From: Martinezella rhizogenes
Lineage (GTDB): Bacteria; Pseudomonadota; Alphaproteobacteria; Rhizobiales; Rhizobiaceae
DNA length: 64,000 bases
Direction: 5' to 3'
Assembly (NCBI RefSeq): GCF_007002745.1
Contig: NZ_SGNY01000013.1
Location: forward strand, 1 to 64,000
The first letter of the stretch is position 1; every line of letters starts with the position of its first letter. The notes below the pieces were generated by a model. That model was not told the DNA's origin. It searched no databases and was given only the letters and a program-made list of their open reading frames with translations. Shown piece by piece: positions 1-7,918 of the stretch. The position numbers and the translations under genes were made by a program.

Positions 1-98
1 GTGCCAAGCGAATTGATGAAGGCGATGACCGGCTTGCCGCTGTCCAATCCCTTGACGCGATAATGGATCACGGTCTCGCCGCAGCGCAGAAAATGCAT
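1..98 (-). CDS. pcaD: 3-oxoadipate enol-lactonase, N-terminal part (runs off the window)
   Basis: Only about 32 N-terminal codons are in the window. They read MHFLRCGETVIHYRVKG... and continue into a segment matching the beta-strand start of alpha/beta-hydrolase enol-lactonases (V-I-A-F-I-N-S-L-G). The ATG at 98 has a GAGGAG ribosome-binding site a few bases upstream. PcaD hydrolyses 3-oxoadipate enol-lactone to 3-oxoadipate in the cytoplasmic beta-ketoadipate pathway. It is divergent from pcaQ, the arrangement known for rhizobial pcaDCHGB operons. The identification rests on this partial sequence plus the pcaQ neighbour. Confidence 0.8.
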   Translation of the reverse strand, partial: MHFLRCGETVIHYRVKGLDSGKPVIAFINSLG

Positions 99-164
99 GA
101 TGTGCTCCTCCCTGTCGGGGATATTGCAAGCCGGTTCCGGTTAAGTAAAATGACATTATCGATG

Positions 165-190
165 AAAATCATAACCTATGGATTATACGA
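165..190. promoter_or_regulatory. Probable PcaQ operator in the pcaD–pcaQ intergenic region
   Basis: ATAACC (171–176), four bases, then GATTAT (181–186) lies in the divergent promoter region. Rhizobial PcaQ is known to bind an ATAACC-N4-GGTTAA element upstream of pcaD. The left half matches exactly and the right half 4 of 6. A second GGTTAA-like half (GGTTAAG) sits at 139–145. Binding is inferred. Confidence 0.5.
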
Positions 191-193
191 GCG

Positions 194-1138
194 ATGGTCG
201 ACCAGCGTATCAAGTTTCGCCACCTGCAGACTTTCGTGGAGGTGGCGCGCCAGAAAAGCGTCATCCGCGCCGCCGAAATCCTGCATGTCAGTCAGCCGGC
301 GGTGACAAAGACCATCCGCGAACTGGAAGAGATTCTTGGCGTGTCATTGTTCGACCGGGAGGGGCGCGGCATCCGCATCAGCCGTTATGGCGAGGTGTTT
401 CTGCGCCACGCCGGTGCGACGATGACGGCGCTGCGACAGGCGGTCGATTCGGTCTCGCAGGAGGCGGCACGGGCCGGTCCGCCGGTGCGGGTCGGCGCTC
501 TGCCCACGGTTTCGGTGCGGATCATGCCGCAGGCAATGGCCGGTTTTCTGGCGGAAAAGACCGGCAGCCCGGTGAAGATCGTGACGGGCGAAAACGCCGT
601 GCTTCTGGAGCAGCTGCGTGTCGGCGATCTCGATCTCGTCGTTGGGCGTCTCGCCGCGCCGCAGAAAATGGCGGGCTTTTCCTTCGAGCATCTTTATTCG
701 GAGAAAGTGCGCTTCGTGGTGCGCGCCGGCCACCCATTGCTGTCACCCGGCCTTTCGGTGTTCGATCACCTGCATGAATATCCGGTGCTGATGCCGACGC
801 GGCAATCGGTGATTGGTCCTGTCGTCGAGCAGTTCCTCATCGCCAACGGCGTGTCGGCCCTGCCGATCCGCATCGAAACCGTGTCCGACGCCTTCGGCCG
901 CGCCTTCCTGCGCACCAGCGATGCGATCTGGATCATCTCCGAAGGCGTCGTGGCGGCGGATGTGACGGACGGCATTCTGGCGATCCTGCCGGTCGAAACC
1001 GGCGATACCAGCGGGCCGGTGGGGCTGACGGTGAGGGCCGATACGCAGCCCTCGCTGCCGTTGTCGCTGTTGATGCAGGCTATTCGCGAGGCGGCGGGTG
1101 AGTTGCTGGATGGGAAAACGGAAGCTGCTTCTCAGTAA
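194..1138 (+). CDS. pcaQ: LysR-type activator of the pcaDCHGB operon
   Basis: A 314-aa LysR-type regulator. The winged HTH occupies about residues 5–64 (FRHLQTFVEVARQKS..., SQPAVTKTIRELE), followed by a co-inducer-binding domain of two alpha/beta lobes. The length is normal for the family. PcaQ senses beta-carboxy-muconate/gamma-carboxymuconolactone-type intermediates and activates the protocatechuate operon that starts with pcaD, which is divergent here. The start is the ATG at 194 just after the operator region. The 3' end overlaps the convergent pobA remnant by a few bases (pobA stop 1133–1135, pcaQ stop 1136–1138). LysR membership is certain. The PcaQ name rests on the pcaD neighbour and sequence resemblance. 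Confidence 0.85.
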   Translation: MVDQRIKFRHLQTFVEVARQKSVIRAAEILHVSQPAVTKTIRELEEILGVSLFDREGRGIRISRYGEVFLRHAGATMTALRQAVDSVSQEAARAGPPVRVGALPTVSVRIMPQAMAGFLAEKTGSPVKIVTGENAVLLEQLRVGDLDLVVGRLAAPQKMAGFSFEHLYSEKVRFVVRAGHPLLSPGLSVFDHLHEYPVLMPTRQSVIGPVVEQFLIANGVSALPIRIETVSDAFGRAFLRTSDAIWIISEGVVAADVTDGILAILPVETGDTSGPVGLTVRADTQPSLPLSLLMQAIREAAGELLDGKTEAASQ

Positions 1139-1362
1139 GGAAGCCCGACATAATTTTCCGCAAGGGCCGTGGAAGCGGCGCGCGATTGCACGAGGTAATC
1201 CAACTCCGCTTCCTGTATGCGCTGGCCGAAATCTCCCGTATCGGGAAAACGATGCATCATCGTCGTCATCCACCATGAGAAACGCACAGCCTTCCAGACG
1301 CGGGAAAGCGCCTTCTGCGAATAGGCATCAATGCCGGCTTCGGACCTGTCACGATATAATTT
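1133..1362 (-). pseudogene. pobA: 3' remnant of 4-hydroxybenzoate 3-monooxygenase
   Basis: Reading leftwards from about 1362, one frame gives the C-terminus of PobA: DRSEAGIDAYSQKALSRVWK, then KAVRFSWWMTTMMHRFPDTG, DFGQRIQEAELDYLVQSRAA and STALAENYVGLPY, stop at 1133–1135. That is about 75 residues of a protein that is normally about 390 aa. The FAD-binding N-terminus and the active site are gone. Upstream sequence is replaced by an IS30-type remnant. The usual divergent activator pobR, expected between pobA and pcaR, is also absent. The strain therefore cannot convert 4-hydroxybenzoate to protocatechuate from this locus. Confidence 0.85.
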
Positions 1363-1384
1363 CCAAGTTCATCAGGCCTGTCAT

Positions 1385-1800
1385 GAAGGGTAGGTGATCA
1401 CGCTCGTCCCTGCGAAGTGAACCAAAAACTCCGACCGGGCTTCTGTAACCAAGGCACTTTCGCGGTCGGTCGGTGAGGTCGCGTGCCCGCTGATTGAGTT
1501 CCTGTTGGGGTATGACCGTGGTCAGTAGCCGCATAAGCCTTTGCAAACGATGCCGACGCTCTGTGCGGATGTCGTCGGCGTCCGTTGGGAAGAAGCCGCT
1601 TTTGTGACGCTCACGATCGCGGGGCTTATTGCGCCTAATCGCGCGATAGATCGTGGAGCGATAAGACTGAGTGGCGGGCTATTTCAATTATTGGCCCGTT
1701 GCGTTCGACAAAGTGATAGAGGCGGCGGCGGATTTCATCCTAGAAACACTCGTCCCTCCGGTCTTCCAACCGGTGCATGATGCCGCCCGCCTGGCCGCTG
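1385..1800 (-). pseudogene. Decayed, internally deleted IS30-family transposase
   Basis: On the minus strand, HTH-type sequence (HRLEDRRDECF, stop, DEIRRRLYHFVE; then SYRSTIYRAIRRN) runs through GFFPTDADDIRTERRHRLQR and directly into the IS30 C-terminus (ELNQRARDLTDRPRKCLGYR, SPVGVFGSL). The same C-terminal block occurs in the better-preserved IS30 copy at 19.95–20.8 kb (YLNDQPRKCLGYKTPAEVF). The central DDE catalytic core is missing, so this is an internally deleted relic with frameshifts. It abuts the truncated pobA and is the probable cause of its loss. Confidence 0.75.
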
Positions 1801-1843
1801 GCCGAACAGCGAAAATGGGTGATTCCGGCGCGCGGTAAGAGCC

Positions 1844-2605
1844 TCAGACCAGCATTCGCGCCAGTTCCCGCTGAACGGAAAGAAGCGCTGGGAGATAACG
1901 CTCCACCAGTTCCTCCATCGAGGCGACTGAAGCGGCAAGCCCGACATTAAGCGCGGCAACCGTCTGGCCGCGCATGGTTTTCAGCGGCACGGCGATGGAG
2001 CGAAGGCCAATCTCCACTTCCTGATCAATCAGCGCATAACCGCGATGGCAGGTCACCTCGATTTCGGTGAGCAGGGCTTGCATGTCTGTGATCGTGTTTT
2101 CCGTGCGGGCAACCAGCCGGGAAGCTCCGAGAATGTCGCGTTGCCGCTCGGGTGTTTGTGCGGAAAGCAGAACGCGACCCATGGAGGTGCAATAGGCGGG
2201 CAGACGCGAACCTGGCATCAGCGCAATGGACATGACCCGTTGCTGGGCGGCGCGGGCGACATAAACGATTTCGGTCTCGTCCAGGATGGAAACCGAGGTG
2301 CTCTGGCCGATCTCCTCCGAGAGACGGTCGATGAGCGGCTGGACGATCTTCGGAAGCGGCATGGTGGCCAAACAGCCGGTGCCGAGCCGCAGCACCTTTG
2401 GCGTCACGGTGAAGAACTTGCCGTCATAAGCCGCATAACCAAGTTCCGAAAGCGTCAGCAGACAACGCCGCGTCGTGGCGCGGTCCAGCCCGGCGATCTC
2501 GGCGGCATCGGAGATGGAAAGCCGCGGCCGCTCGGCGCTGAAGGCCTCGATGACCCGCAAACCCTTGGCGAGACCGCCCATCATGTCTCTTTCACTGACG
2601 GCCAT
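1844..2605 (-). CDS. pcaR: IclR-family regulator of the pca genes
   Basis: A 253-aa IclR-family protein. The N-terminal winged HTH spans about residues 5–70 (GLAKGLRVIEAFS..., LDRATTRRCLLTLSELGYA) and the effector-binding domain about 80–250 (IVYVARAAQQRVMS, GRVLLSAQTPERQ). The start at 2605 is preferred over the longer frame because the ATG has a GGAG site 7 nt upstream; the longer version would add unconserved residues. It is divergent from pcaIJF, whose expression PcaR controls in response to beta-ketoadipate. The family is certain and the name is supported by context. Confidence 0.88.
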   Translation of the reverse strand: MAVSERDMMGGLAKGLRVIEAFSAERPRLSISDAAEIAGLDRATTRRCLLTLSELGYAAYDGKFFTVTPKVLRLGTGCLATMPLPKIVQPLIDRLSEEIGQSTSVSILDETEIVYVARAAQQRVMSIALMPGSRLPAYCTSMGRVLLSAQTPERQRDILGASRLVARTENTITDMQALLTEIEVTCHRGYALIDQEVEIGLRSIAVPLKTMRGQTVAALNVGLAASVASMEELVERYLPALLSVQRELARMLV

Positions 2606-2620
2606 GCTCAAGCTCCATTT

Positions 2621-2635
2621 GTGCGATATACGAAC
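2621..2635. promoter_or_regulatory. PcaR-box-like operator between pcaR and pcaI
   Basis: GTGCGATATACGAAC in the 138-bp divergent intergenic region matches 13 of 15 positions of the reverse complement of the 15-bp PcaR box I recall from Pseudomonas putida (GTTCGATAATCGCAC). A second GCACA-containing half lies 20 bp further on (ATAACGCACA), giving an outer dyad TGTGCG...CGCACA. A role in regulating both pcaR and pcaIJF is inferred. Confidence 0.55.
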
Positions 2636-2743
2636 AAAAATCATATAACGCACAAAACTCTTGCCGTCGAGACTGTTTCGGCTTTACCTCAGGGCCACGC
2701 AGCCTTGCAGGTCCATCCGCTCGGCTGGATGGAGGTTTTGAGA

Positions 2744-3451
2744 ATGGACAAGACAATCAAGAGCGCCGAAGAGGCGCTTTCGGGCATCGGTGACGGTGCG
2801 ACGATCATGATCGGCGGTTTTGGTGGCTCCGGCGCGCCGATCGAGCTGATCCACGCGCTGATCGACAAGGGACCGAAGAACCTGACTGTTATCAACAACA
2901 ATGCCGGCAATGGCCGCATAGGCATCGCCGCGATGATCGATGCCGGCATGGTCAAAAAGATGATCTGCTCCTTCCCGCGCTCTTCCGATCCGCGCGCCTT
3001 CACAGACCGGTATCTGGCCGGCGACATCGAGCTGGAACTGGTGCCGCAGGGCACGCTTGCGGAGCGCATCCGCGCCGGCGGTGCCGGCATTCCCGCCTTC
3101 TACACCCCGACGGGCTTCGGCACGGAACTGGCCAATGGCAAGGTCATCGCAGAATTCGACGGCCGCTCCTATGTGCAGGAGCGCTGGCTGAAAGCCGACT
3201 TTGCCATCGTCAAGGCCGAGCTTGGCGATACCTACGGCAACCTCACCTACAACAAGGCGGGTCGCAATTTTAACCCACTGATGTGCATGGCTGCAAAGAC
3301 TACCATCGCCCAGGTCTCCAAGATCGTCGCCGCCGGCGAGATCGACCCGGAGCACGTCGTCACACCCGGCATTTTCGTGAACGGCGTCGTGGAAATCCCC
3401 GATCCGCGACAGGAAGAAGTCCTCATTCGCGCCGGAGTAGCCTACGCATGA
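2744..3451 (+). CDS. pcaI: 3-oxoadipate CoA-transferase subunit A
   Basis: A 235-aa class I CoA-transferase alpha subunit. The oxyanion-hole/CoA glycine loop is GGFGGSG at residues 24–30, followed by AGNGRIGIAAMIDAGMVKK and FTPTG-type motifs characteristic of PcaI/ScoA. With PcaJ it transfers CoA from succinyl-CoA to 3-oxoadipate. The ATG at 2744 has a GGAGG site 9 nt upstream. The longer open frame starting at 2045 runs antisense through pcaR and is not used. pcaI and pcaJ overlap by ATGA (3448–3451), indicating translational coupling. Confidence 0.93.
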   Translation: MDKTIKSAEEALSGIGDGATIMIGGFGGSGAPIELIHALIDKGPKNLTVINNNAGNGRIGIAAMIDAGMVKKMICSFPRSSDPRAFTDRYLAGDIELELVPQGTLAERIRAGGAGIPAFYTPTGFGTELANGKVIAEFDGRSYVQERWLKADFAIVKAELGDTYGNLTYNKAGRNFNPLMCMAAKTTIAQVSKIVAAGEIDPEHVVTPGIFVNGVVEIPDPRQEEVLIRAGVAYA

Positions 3452-4143
3452 CCCAGACCATCGACACCCGCGACGATATCAAGCTTTCCAACGCCCAGAT
3501 TGCCTGGCGCGCGGCGCAGGACATCGAGGACGGCGCTTACGTCAATCTTGGCATCGGCTTTCCGGAAATGGTGGCGCGCTACCAGCCGCCCGGCCGTCAG
3601 GCGATCTTCCACACCGAAAACGGTATATTGAATTTCGGCGAGGCCCCGCCGGAAGGCGAAGAGGACTGGAACCTCATCAATGCCGGCAAGAAGGCCGTGA
3701 CATTGAAGCCGGGTGCCGCCTTCTTCCACCATGCCGACAGCTTCGCCATGGTGCGCGGCGGGCATCTGGATGTGGCGATCCTCGGTGCTTATCAGGTGGC
3801 GCAAAATGGCGATCTCGCCAATTGGCGCGTCGGTTCCAAGGGCGTGCCGGCCGTCGGCGGCGCCATGGATCTGGTGCATGGCGCCAAACAGGTTTTCGTC
3901 ATTACCGAACATGTCACCAAGAACGGCGAACCGAAGCTGGTTGAAAAATGCAGCTTCCCGCTGACCGGCGTCGGCTGCATCACCCGCATCTATACCAGCC
4001 ATGCGGTGATCGACGTGGTGGACGGCCGTTTCGTGCTGCGCGAAAAACTGCCGGCGATGACGTTTGAGGAATTGCAGGCCATGACCGGCGCGCCGATCAT
4101 TGTGGATGGTGCGGTAGCCGATCTCGTTGCCCCGGAACTTTAA
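3448..4143 (+). CDS. pcaJ: 3-oxoadipate CoA-transferase subunit B
   Basis: A 231-aa class I CoA-transferase beta subunit. It carries GIGFP (35–39) and the catalytic glutamate in HTENG (E57), which forms the gamma-glutamyl-CoA thioester, plus the ENGxxxFG-type neighbourhood. The ATG overlaps the pcaI stop. Transcription continues to pcaF 10 bp downstream. Together pcaIJF convert 3-oxoadipate to succinyl-CoA and acetyl-CoA. Confidence 0.93.
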   Translation: MTQTIDTRDDIKLSNAQIAWRAAQDIEDGAYVNLGIGFPEMVARYQPPGRQAIFHTENGILNFGEAPPEGEEDWNLINAGKKAVTLKPGAAFFHHADSFAMVRGGHLDVAILGAYQVAQNGDLANWRVGSKGVPAVGGAMDLVHGAKQVFVITEHVTKNGEPKLVEKCSFPLTGVGCITRIYTSHAVIDVVDGRFVLREKLPAMTFEELQAMTGAPIIVDGAVADLVAPEL

Positions 4144-4153
4144 GGATAAATCC

Positions 4154-5359
4154 ATGACCGAAGTCTATATCTGCGATTATATCCGCACGCCCATCGGCCG
4201 CTTCGGCGGCGCGCTCTCCTCCGTGCGGGCCGACGATCTCGGCGCGGTGCCGCTGAAGGCGCTGATGGAACGCAATACTTCCGTCGATTGGGAAGCCGTC
4301 GAGGATGTGATCTTCGGCTGCGCCAACCAGGCGGGCGAGGACAACCGCAATGTGGCGCGCATGTCGCTGCTGCTTGCCGGCCTGCCGGTTTCCGTGACCG
4401 GAACGACGATCAACCGGCTGTGCGGCTCGGGCATGGACGCCGTCATCGCAGCCGCGCGCGCCATCAAATCGGGCGAGGCGGAACTGATGATCGCCGGCGG
4501 CGTGGAAAGCATGAGCCGCGCGCCCTTCGTTCTGCCGAAGGCGGAAAGCGCCTTTTCGCGCAATGCCGAAATCTACGATACCACCATCGGCTGGCGTTTC
4601 GTCAACCCGCTGATGAAGGCACAATATGGCGTCGATTCCATGCCCGAAACGGGCGACAATGTCGCGGTCGACTATCAGGTCTCGCGGGAGGATCAGGATG
4701 CTTTTGCGGTGCGCAGCCAGCAGAAGGCGGCTGATGCTCAGGCCAACGGCCGTCTCGCCAAGGAAATCGTCCCGGTGACGATCCCGCAGCGTAAGGGCGA
4801 TCCGGTTGTTGTCTCCAGTGACGAACATCCGCGGGCGACCAGTCTCGAAGCGCTGGCGAAGCTGAAGCCGGTGAACAAGCGCGATGGCGCGACGGTAACG
4901 GCGGGCAATGCATCCGGCGTCAATGATGGCGCGGCCGCGCTCATCATCGCTTCAGCGGAAGCGGCGAGAAAATATGGTCTGACACCGATTGCCCGCGTTC
5001 TCGGCGGGGCCACCGCCGGCGTGCCGCCGCGCGTCATGGGCATCGGCCCGGCGCCGGCCTCGGCCAAGCTCCTGGCACGGCTCGGGTTGAAGCAGGAGCA
5101 GCTCGACGTGATCGAGCTGAACGAGGCCTTCGCCAGCCAGGGCCTTGCCACACTGCGCCAGCTCGGCATTGCCGACGACGATGCGCGGGTGAATGCCAAT
5201 GGCGGGGCGATCGCGCTTGGCCATCCGCTCGGCATGTCAGGAGCAAGGATCACGGGAACAGCAGCGATCGAATTGCCTTTAGCTGCAAAACGTTACGCAC
5301 TGGCGACTATGTGTACTGGTGTGGGACAAGGGATCTCTATCGCCTTTGAGCGAGTGTGA
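4154..5359 (+). CDS. pcaF: 3-oxoadipyl-CoA thiolase
   Basis: A 401-aa thiolase of normal PcaF length. The acyl-accepting Cys90 lies in NRLCGSG, and the catalytic His (GGAIALGHPLG) and second Cys (MCTGVGQG) are present in the C-terminal half. The enzyme thiolytically cleaves 3-oxoadipyl-CoA to succinyl-CoA and acetyl-CoA. The ATG at 4154 follows AAGGATAAATCC. From about base 5275 (residue 375) to the stop, codon choice becomes visibly more AT-rich (CCTTTAGCTGCAAAACG...) than the G/C-ending codons of the rest of the gene. This suggests the last 27 codons were replaced by recombination with another thiolase gene. All catalytic motifs remain. Confidence 0.93.
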   Translation: MTEVYICDYIRTPIGRFGGALSSVRADDLGAVPLKALMERNTSVDWEAVEDVIFGCANQAGEDNRNVARMSLLLAGLPVSVTGTTINRLCGSGMDAVIAAARAIKSGEAELMIAGGVESMSRAPFVLPKAESAFSRNAEIYDTTIGWRFVNPLMKAQYGVDSMPETGDNVAVDYQVSREDQDAFAVRSQQKAADAQANGRLAKEIVPVTIPQRKGDPVVVSSDEHPRATSLEALAKLKPVNKRDGATVTAGNASGVNDGAAALIIASAEAARKYGLTPIARVLGGATAGVPPRVMGIGPAPASAKLLARLGLKQEQLDVIELNEAFASQGLATLRQLGIADDDARVNANGGAIALGHPLGMSGARITGTAAIELPLAAKRYALATMCTGVGQGISIAFERV

Positions 5360-5939
5360 TAACGCAAACCAACAAGGATGATCTTGTTAGACAAAGTATC
5401 TAGTTTCCAAAAACTTAGGGGAATGCTGCGCTCCTATGAAGACCCTGGCCTCCGAGGCTTACTATCTCTCCATGGAAGAGAGGGCTGGTTACGACCAGCA
5501 AAAGCACGTCCTCCAGCGTCTCCTATAATGGCCGTCTAAAATGAAGAGCCAGCCCATCAAATTGGCCGTGCGGTCGAGTGTTCAACACTTGGCAGCACCT
5601 TCGAATGGATTCATGATCCACGGTCTGCCGACGGACGCAGGGTGCTTGACATTCCGTTCTCTTCTACCATGAAATCCGTCAGAGGCCGCCAACTGCTTTT
5701 ACAACTGCCTGCATTAGCGCCTCATAGACAAGGATCAGCGACCTCATCGCTTGGGGTGGGTAGGCATTCTTTAGTAAAGCGAACGTTATCTCCAGCGGGC
5801 CATCGAGAAAGGACAATTTCGACGAAAGTGCGATCTTCTTCTATCTTTCAAAGCATGTCCTGCGCCTTTACAATACGCGTCGCGTAGCACAATATATGAG
5901 CATAAACTCTCTTCTTACATCTCGCATTCGAGACGACGC
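5360..5939. other. Intergenic stretch with no recognisable gene
   Basis: About 580 bp between pcaF and the TetR gene. A short dyad AACAAG-N6-CTTGTT lies at about 5370–5387, 11 bp after the pcaF stop, but without a T-tract. No open frame here resembles a known family, and base composition is more AT-rich than in the pca genes. It marks the left border of foreign DNA. Confidence 0.5.
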
Positions 5940-6638
5940 ATGCCCATGGATCAGACCAACCAGCCTCGCAAACGCCCCCGACAGGCGCGTTCCGCCGCAA
6001 CGGTCGCCAATATTCTGGAGGCGGCAGCTCGCATTCTGGAAACGACGGGACCGGCTGGTTTTACGACCAATGCCGTGGCACGCGTCGCTGGTGTGAGTAT
6101 CGGTTCGCTCTATCAGTACTTCCCCACAAAGGAGGTCATCACGCGCGAGCTCATTGCCAGGTCGAACAATGAGCTCCTGGTCGAGATTCGAAAGATCGCG
6201 AGCGAAGGCCCGCCGCGCAACAGGCTCGAGCGCATCCTCGAGGCAGCCGTCGCCCTCCAATTGCGACGCCCGGCTCTCGCCCGGCTGCTGGACCAGTTGG
6301 AGAAGCAGTTGCCAATAGTCCCGGACCGAGATACCAACGAGGCCCTTATCGCCATCATCACGAATTGCATTCAAGGCGCGGGCTTCAGCTGCGATCCCAA
6401 CGTTGAAAGCCTCGACGTCATCGCCATCGTCAAGAGCATTGTCGATGCGGCTGGCGAGCGGGACGAAACCGATCAGCTCCAGCTCTCGATCCGCGTCAAG
6501 CGTGCTGTTTTCGGTTATTTGCGCGAGCCGGTGTCAGTGCAGAACAACGACTGGGGGCGGAAACAATGCGCTCCCCTGAGTGGTTGCCACGGGCTCATGA
6601 CAGCCGACGGGGGTGGTAATGTTGTGGCGGTAGGATAG
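5940..6638 (+). CDS. TetR-family transcriptional regulator
   Basis: A 232-aa protein with an N-terminal TetR HTH at about residues 14–65 (RSAATVANILEAAARILE, TTNAVARVAGVSIGSLYQYF, PTKEVITREL) and a helical ligand-binding domain after it. The ATG at 5940 or 5946 is possible. After GYLREPVSVQ (about residue 198), where TetR proteins of this type usually end, about 34 unusual residues follow. The original stop may therefore have been lost by a rearrangement at about 6540. The next sequence downstream is a decayed MFS gene. A degenerate copy of the first 260 bp of this region lies at 19645–19905. The target is unknown. Confidence 0.8.
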   Translation: MPMDQTNQPRKRPRQARSAATVANILEAAARILETTGPAGFTTNAVARVAGVSIGSLYQYFPTKEVITRELIARSNNELLVEIRKIASEGPPRNRLERILEAAVALQLRRPALARLLDQLEKQLPIVPDRDTNEALIAIITNCIQGAGFSCDPNVESLDVIAIVKSIVDAAGERDETDQLQLSIRVKRAVFGYLREPVSVQNNDWGRKQCAPLSGCHGLMTADGGGNVVAVG

Positions 6639-6674
6639 GGGCGAACCTAAGCATTAGCAGCGTTACCCCGGCGC

Positions 6675-6995
6675 GGACTCACGGAGGCAGGATCATCCCG
6701 AGTGTGAAAGATCTTCCGACTCCGAAGGCAACGACCGGAGTCACAGAAACGGCAATAGGCCTGATAATAGAGCAAGTGTGGCAGATTCTGCCAGTGCCCG
6801 GCACGCAAAGAGCACGTCTGCCTAGCGAGGGTCGTCCTTGCGGCTGATCAGGGCCGCTAGCGGATTCGCGATCATGAATGCCGCGGTGAAGCTTACAAGC
6901 AGGACACCCCCGAGGCGGGGCTCATGCTGTACTCTTGAAACATTGGCGCAATCCACCTCCCGAAGCCAAAGAAGAGCACATTTTCGGAGACAGAT
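6675..6995 (-). pseudogene. Decayed copy of the MFS transporter gene found intact at 42.4–43.7 kb
   Basis: Two blocks align with the intact MFS gene. Bases 6688–6735 (GGATCATCCCGAGTGTGAAAG...) match 42655–42702, and 6835–6960 (GGCTGATCAGGGCCGCTAGC..., CATTGGCGC) match 42810–42920, in the same orientation. The middle is degraded and no open frame survives. It joins at about 6996 to a copy of the DJ-1/LysR intergenic region. So this is a duplicate of the 42–48 kb cluster with everything between the MFS gene and the LysR promoter deleted. Confidence 0.75.
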
Positions 6996-6996
6996 A

Positions 6997-7172
6997 GTTG
7001 TCGCGGCCCAATCGGCCTGTCTTTCGATCAGCCGCGCTAGCTTTTCGATGAAGTGATCATGTCATCCGAATAGATATTTGAGAAATTTATTTAATGGATT
7101 TTAGATATTCAGATGCGATTACATCGCGATAAAACAGACCTGAACCGTCTGCCCGTGTTTCTGGCCCTTATG
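6997..7172 (+). pseudogene. Copy of the LysR promoter and 5' end (intact at 48192–48367)
   Basis: About 176 bp are roughly 92% identical by eye to 48192–48367. The copy spans the non-coding spacer (TTGTCGCGGCCCAATCGGCC..., ATAGATATTTGAGAAATTTA) and the first 14 or so codons of the LysR gene (CTGAACCGTCTGCCCGTGTT, TGGCCCTTATG). The LysR start ATG is lost (ATAAAACAG in place of ATGAAATAT). Homology stops abruptly at 7172, where the promoter region of the amide cluster begins. The non-coding part is better conserved than the coding part. Confidence 0.85.
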
Positions 7173-7255
7173 AACACATTCCACGGCTGGGCAATCGGAG
7201 GGATTAGTACCCAACCGATCTGCAACTTGAAGCATTTCACCGCTATCGGTGTCCA

Positions 7256-7277
7256 TTTCACGACAAACATTGTCATT
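7256..7277. promoter_or_regulatory. 22-bp dyad motif upstream of the amide cluster (copy 1)
   Basis: TTTCAC followed by GACAAACATTGTC and ATT. The core GACAA-ACA-TTGTC (7262–7274) is a perfect inverted repeat. It lies about 60 bp upstream of the cupin start. A copy identical at 20 of 22 positions lies at 16328–16349, just after the AraC gene. It is probably an operator of the cluster (see findings). Confidence 0.5.
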
Positions 7278-7336
7278 TTGTTTCCCCAAGACCCTTCGTA
7301 CACTCTTCTAATCAACCACTTTAAATGGAGGAAACA

Positions 7337-7741
7337 ATGACCACAGGCTTATTCAAGGAAATCGGCTTTATTCGTCAGGCAGATATGCAACCAGGTCCGA
7401 TAACCCCTGGACAGAACCGCCGCAAGGCGCTTGAAGTAGGTGATCTCTGGGTAGGACAGTGCCACGTTACCGCGCTTGATGCGCCCAGTCAGTGGCATCA
7501 TCATCAGGACTTCGACAGCGTGATGTACATGCTCTCGGGTCGTATCCGCGTTGACCATGGCGTAGGCGGAAAAGAATCCTTCGAGCTTGGCGAAGGCGAA
7601 TACGCCTATTTTCCCCGTCGAAAGATCCACCGTTGTGAAATCCTCGAAGGCGGTGACAATGTTCACTACGTCTTTGTCCGCGTCGGCAAGGGCGAAACGG
7701 TCGAGAATGTCGGCGGGCCGGAAGGGTTTGACAAAACCTGA
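7337..7741 (+). CDS. Small cupin-domain protein, first gene of the amide cluster
   Basis: A 134-aa single-domain cupin. Motif 1 is recognisable as QWHHHQDFDSVMYMLSG (about residues 54–70), with two or three metal-ligand histidines and an acidic residue. Motif 2 is GEYAYFPRRKIHRCE. The ATG at 7337 is chosen over the ATG at 7325 because GGAGG at 7326–7330 is an ideal ribosome-binding site for it. No signal peptide. Cupins of this type may be metal-dependent enzymes or ligand sensors; the substrate cannot be read from the sequence. It lies 177 bp before amiE on the same strand. Confidence 0.85.
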   Translation: MTTGLFKEIGFIRQADMQPGPITPGQNRRKALEVGDLWVGQCHVTALDAPSQWHHHQDFDSVMYMLSGRIRVDHGVGGKESFELGEGEYAYFPRRKIHRCEILEGGDNVHYVFVRVGKGETVENVGGPEGFDKT

Positions 7742-7918
7742 TCGCATTCGCCGACGAATGACAGTTCGCGTCCCTGAGACGCGTCATTTCACATGATCTT
7801 ATCCGGTTGAGGAACAGGAAATCCCGTCGCCGTCGGCTTTGACGCTCATGCGGCCCAACCGACGGCGCGCCGGATTTTCTCGGATGATCAACCCTTTAAT
7901 CGAAAGAGGAGAGCTTCA

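Noticed and set aside
2045..2743. Long upstream extension of pcaI
   Set aside because: It is antisense to pcaR and unlike any CoA-transferase; the ATG at 2744 has a proper ribosome-binding site.
5370..5387. Terminator of pcaIJF
   Set aside because: The AACAAG/CTTGTT dyad is short, AT-rich and has no following T-run, so it is noted only as a dyad.
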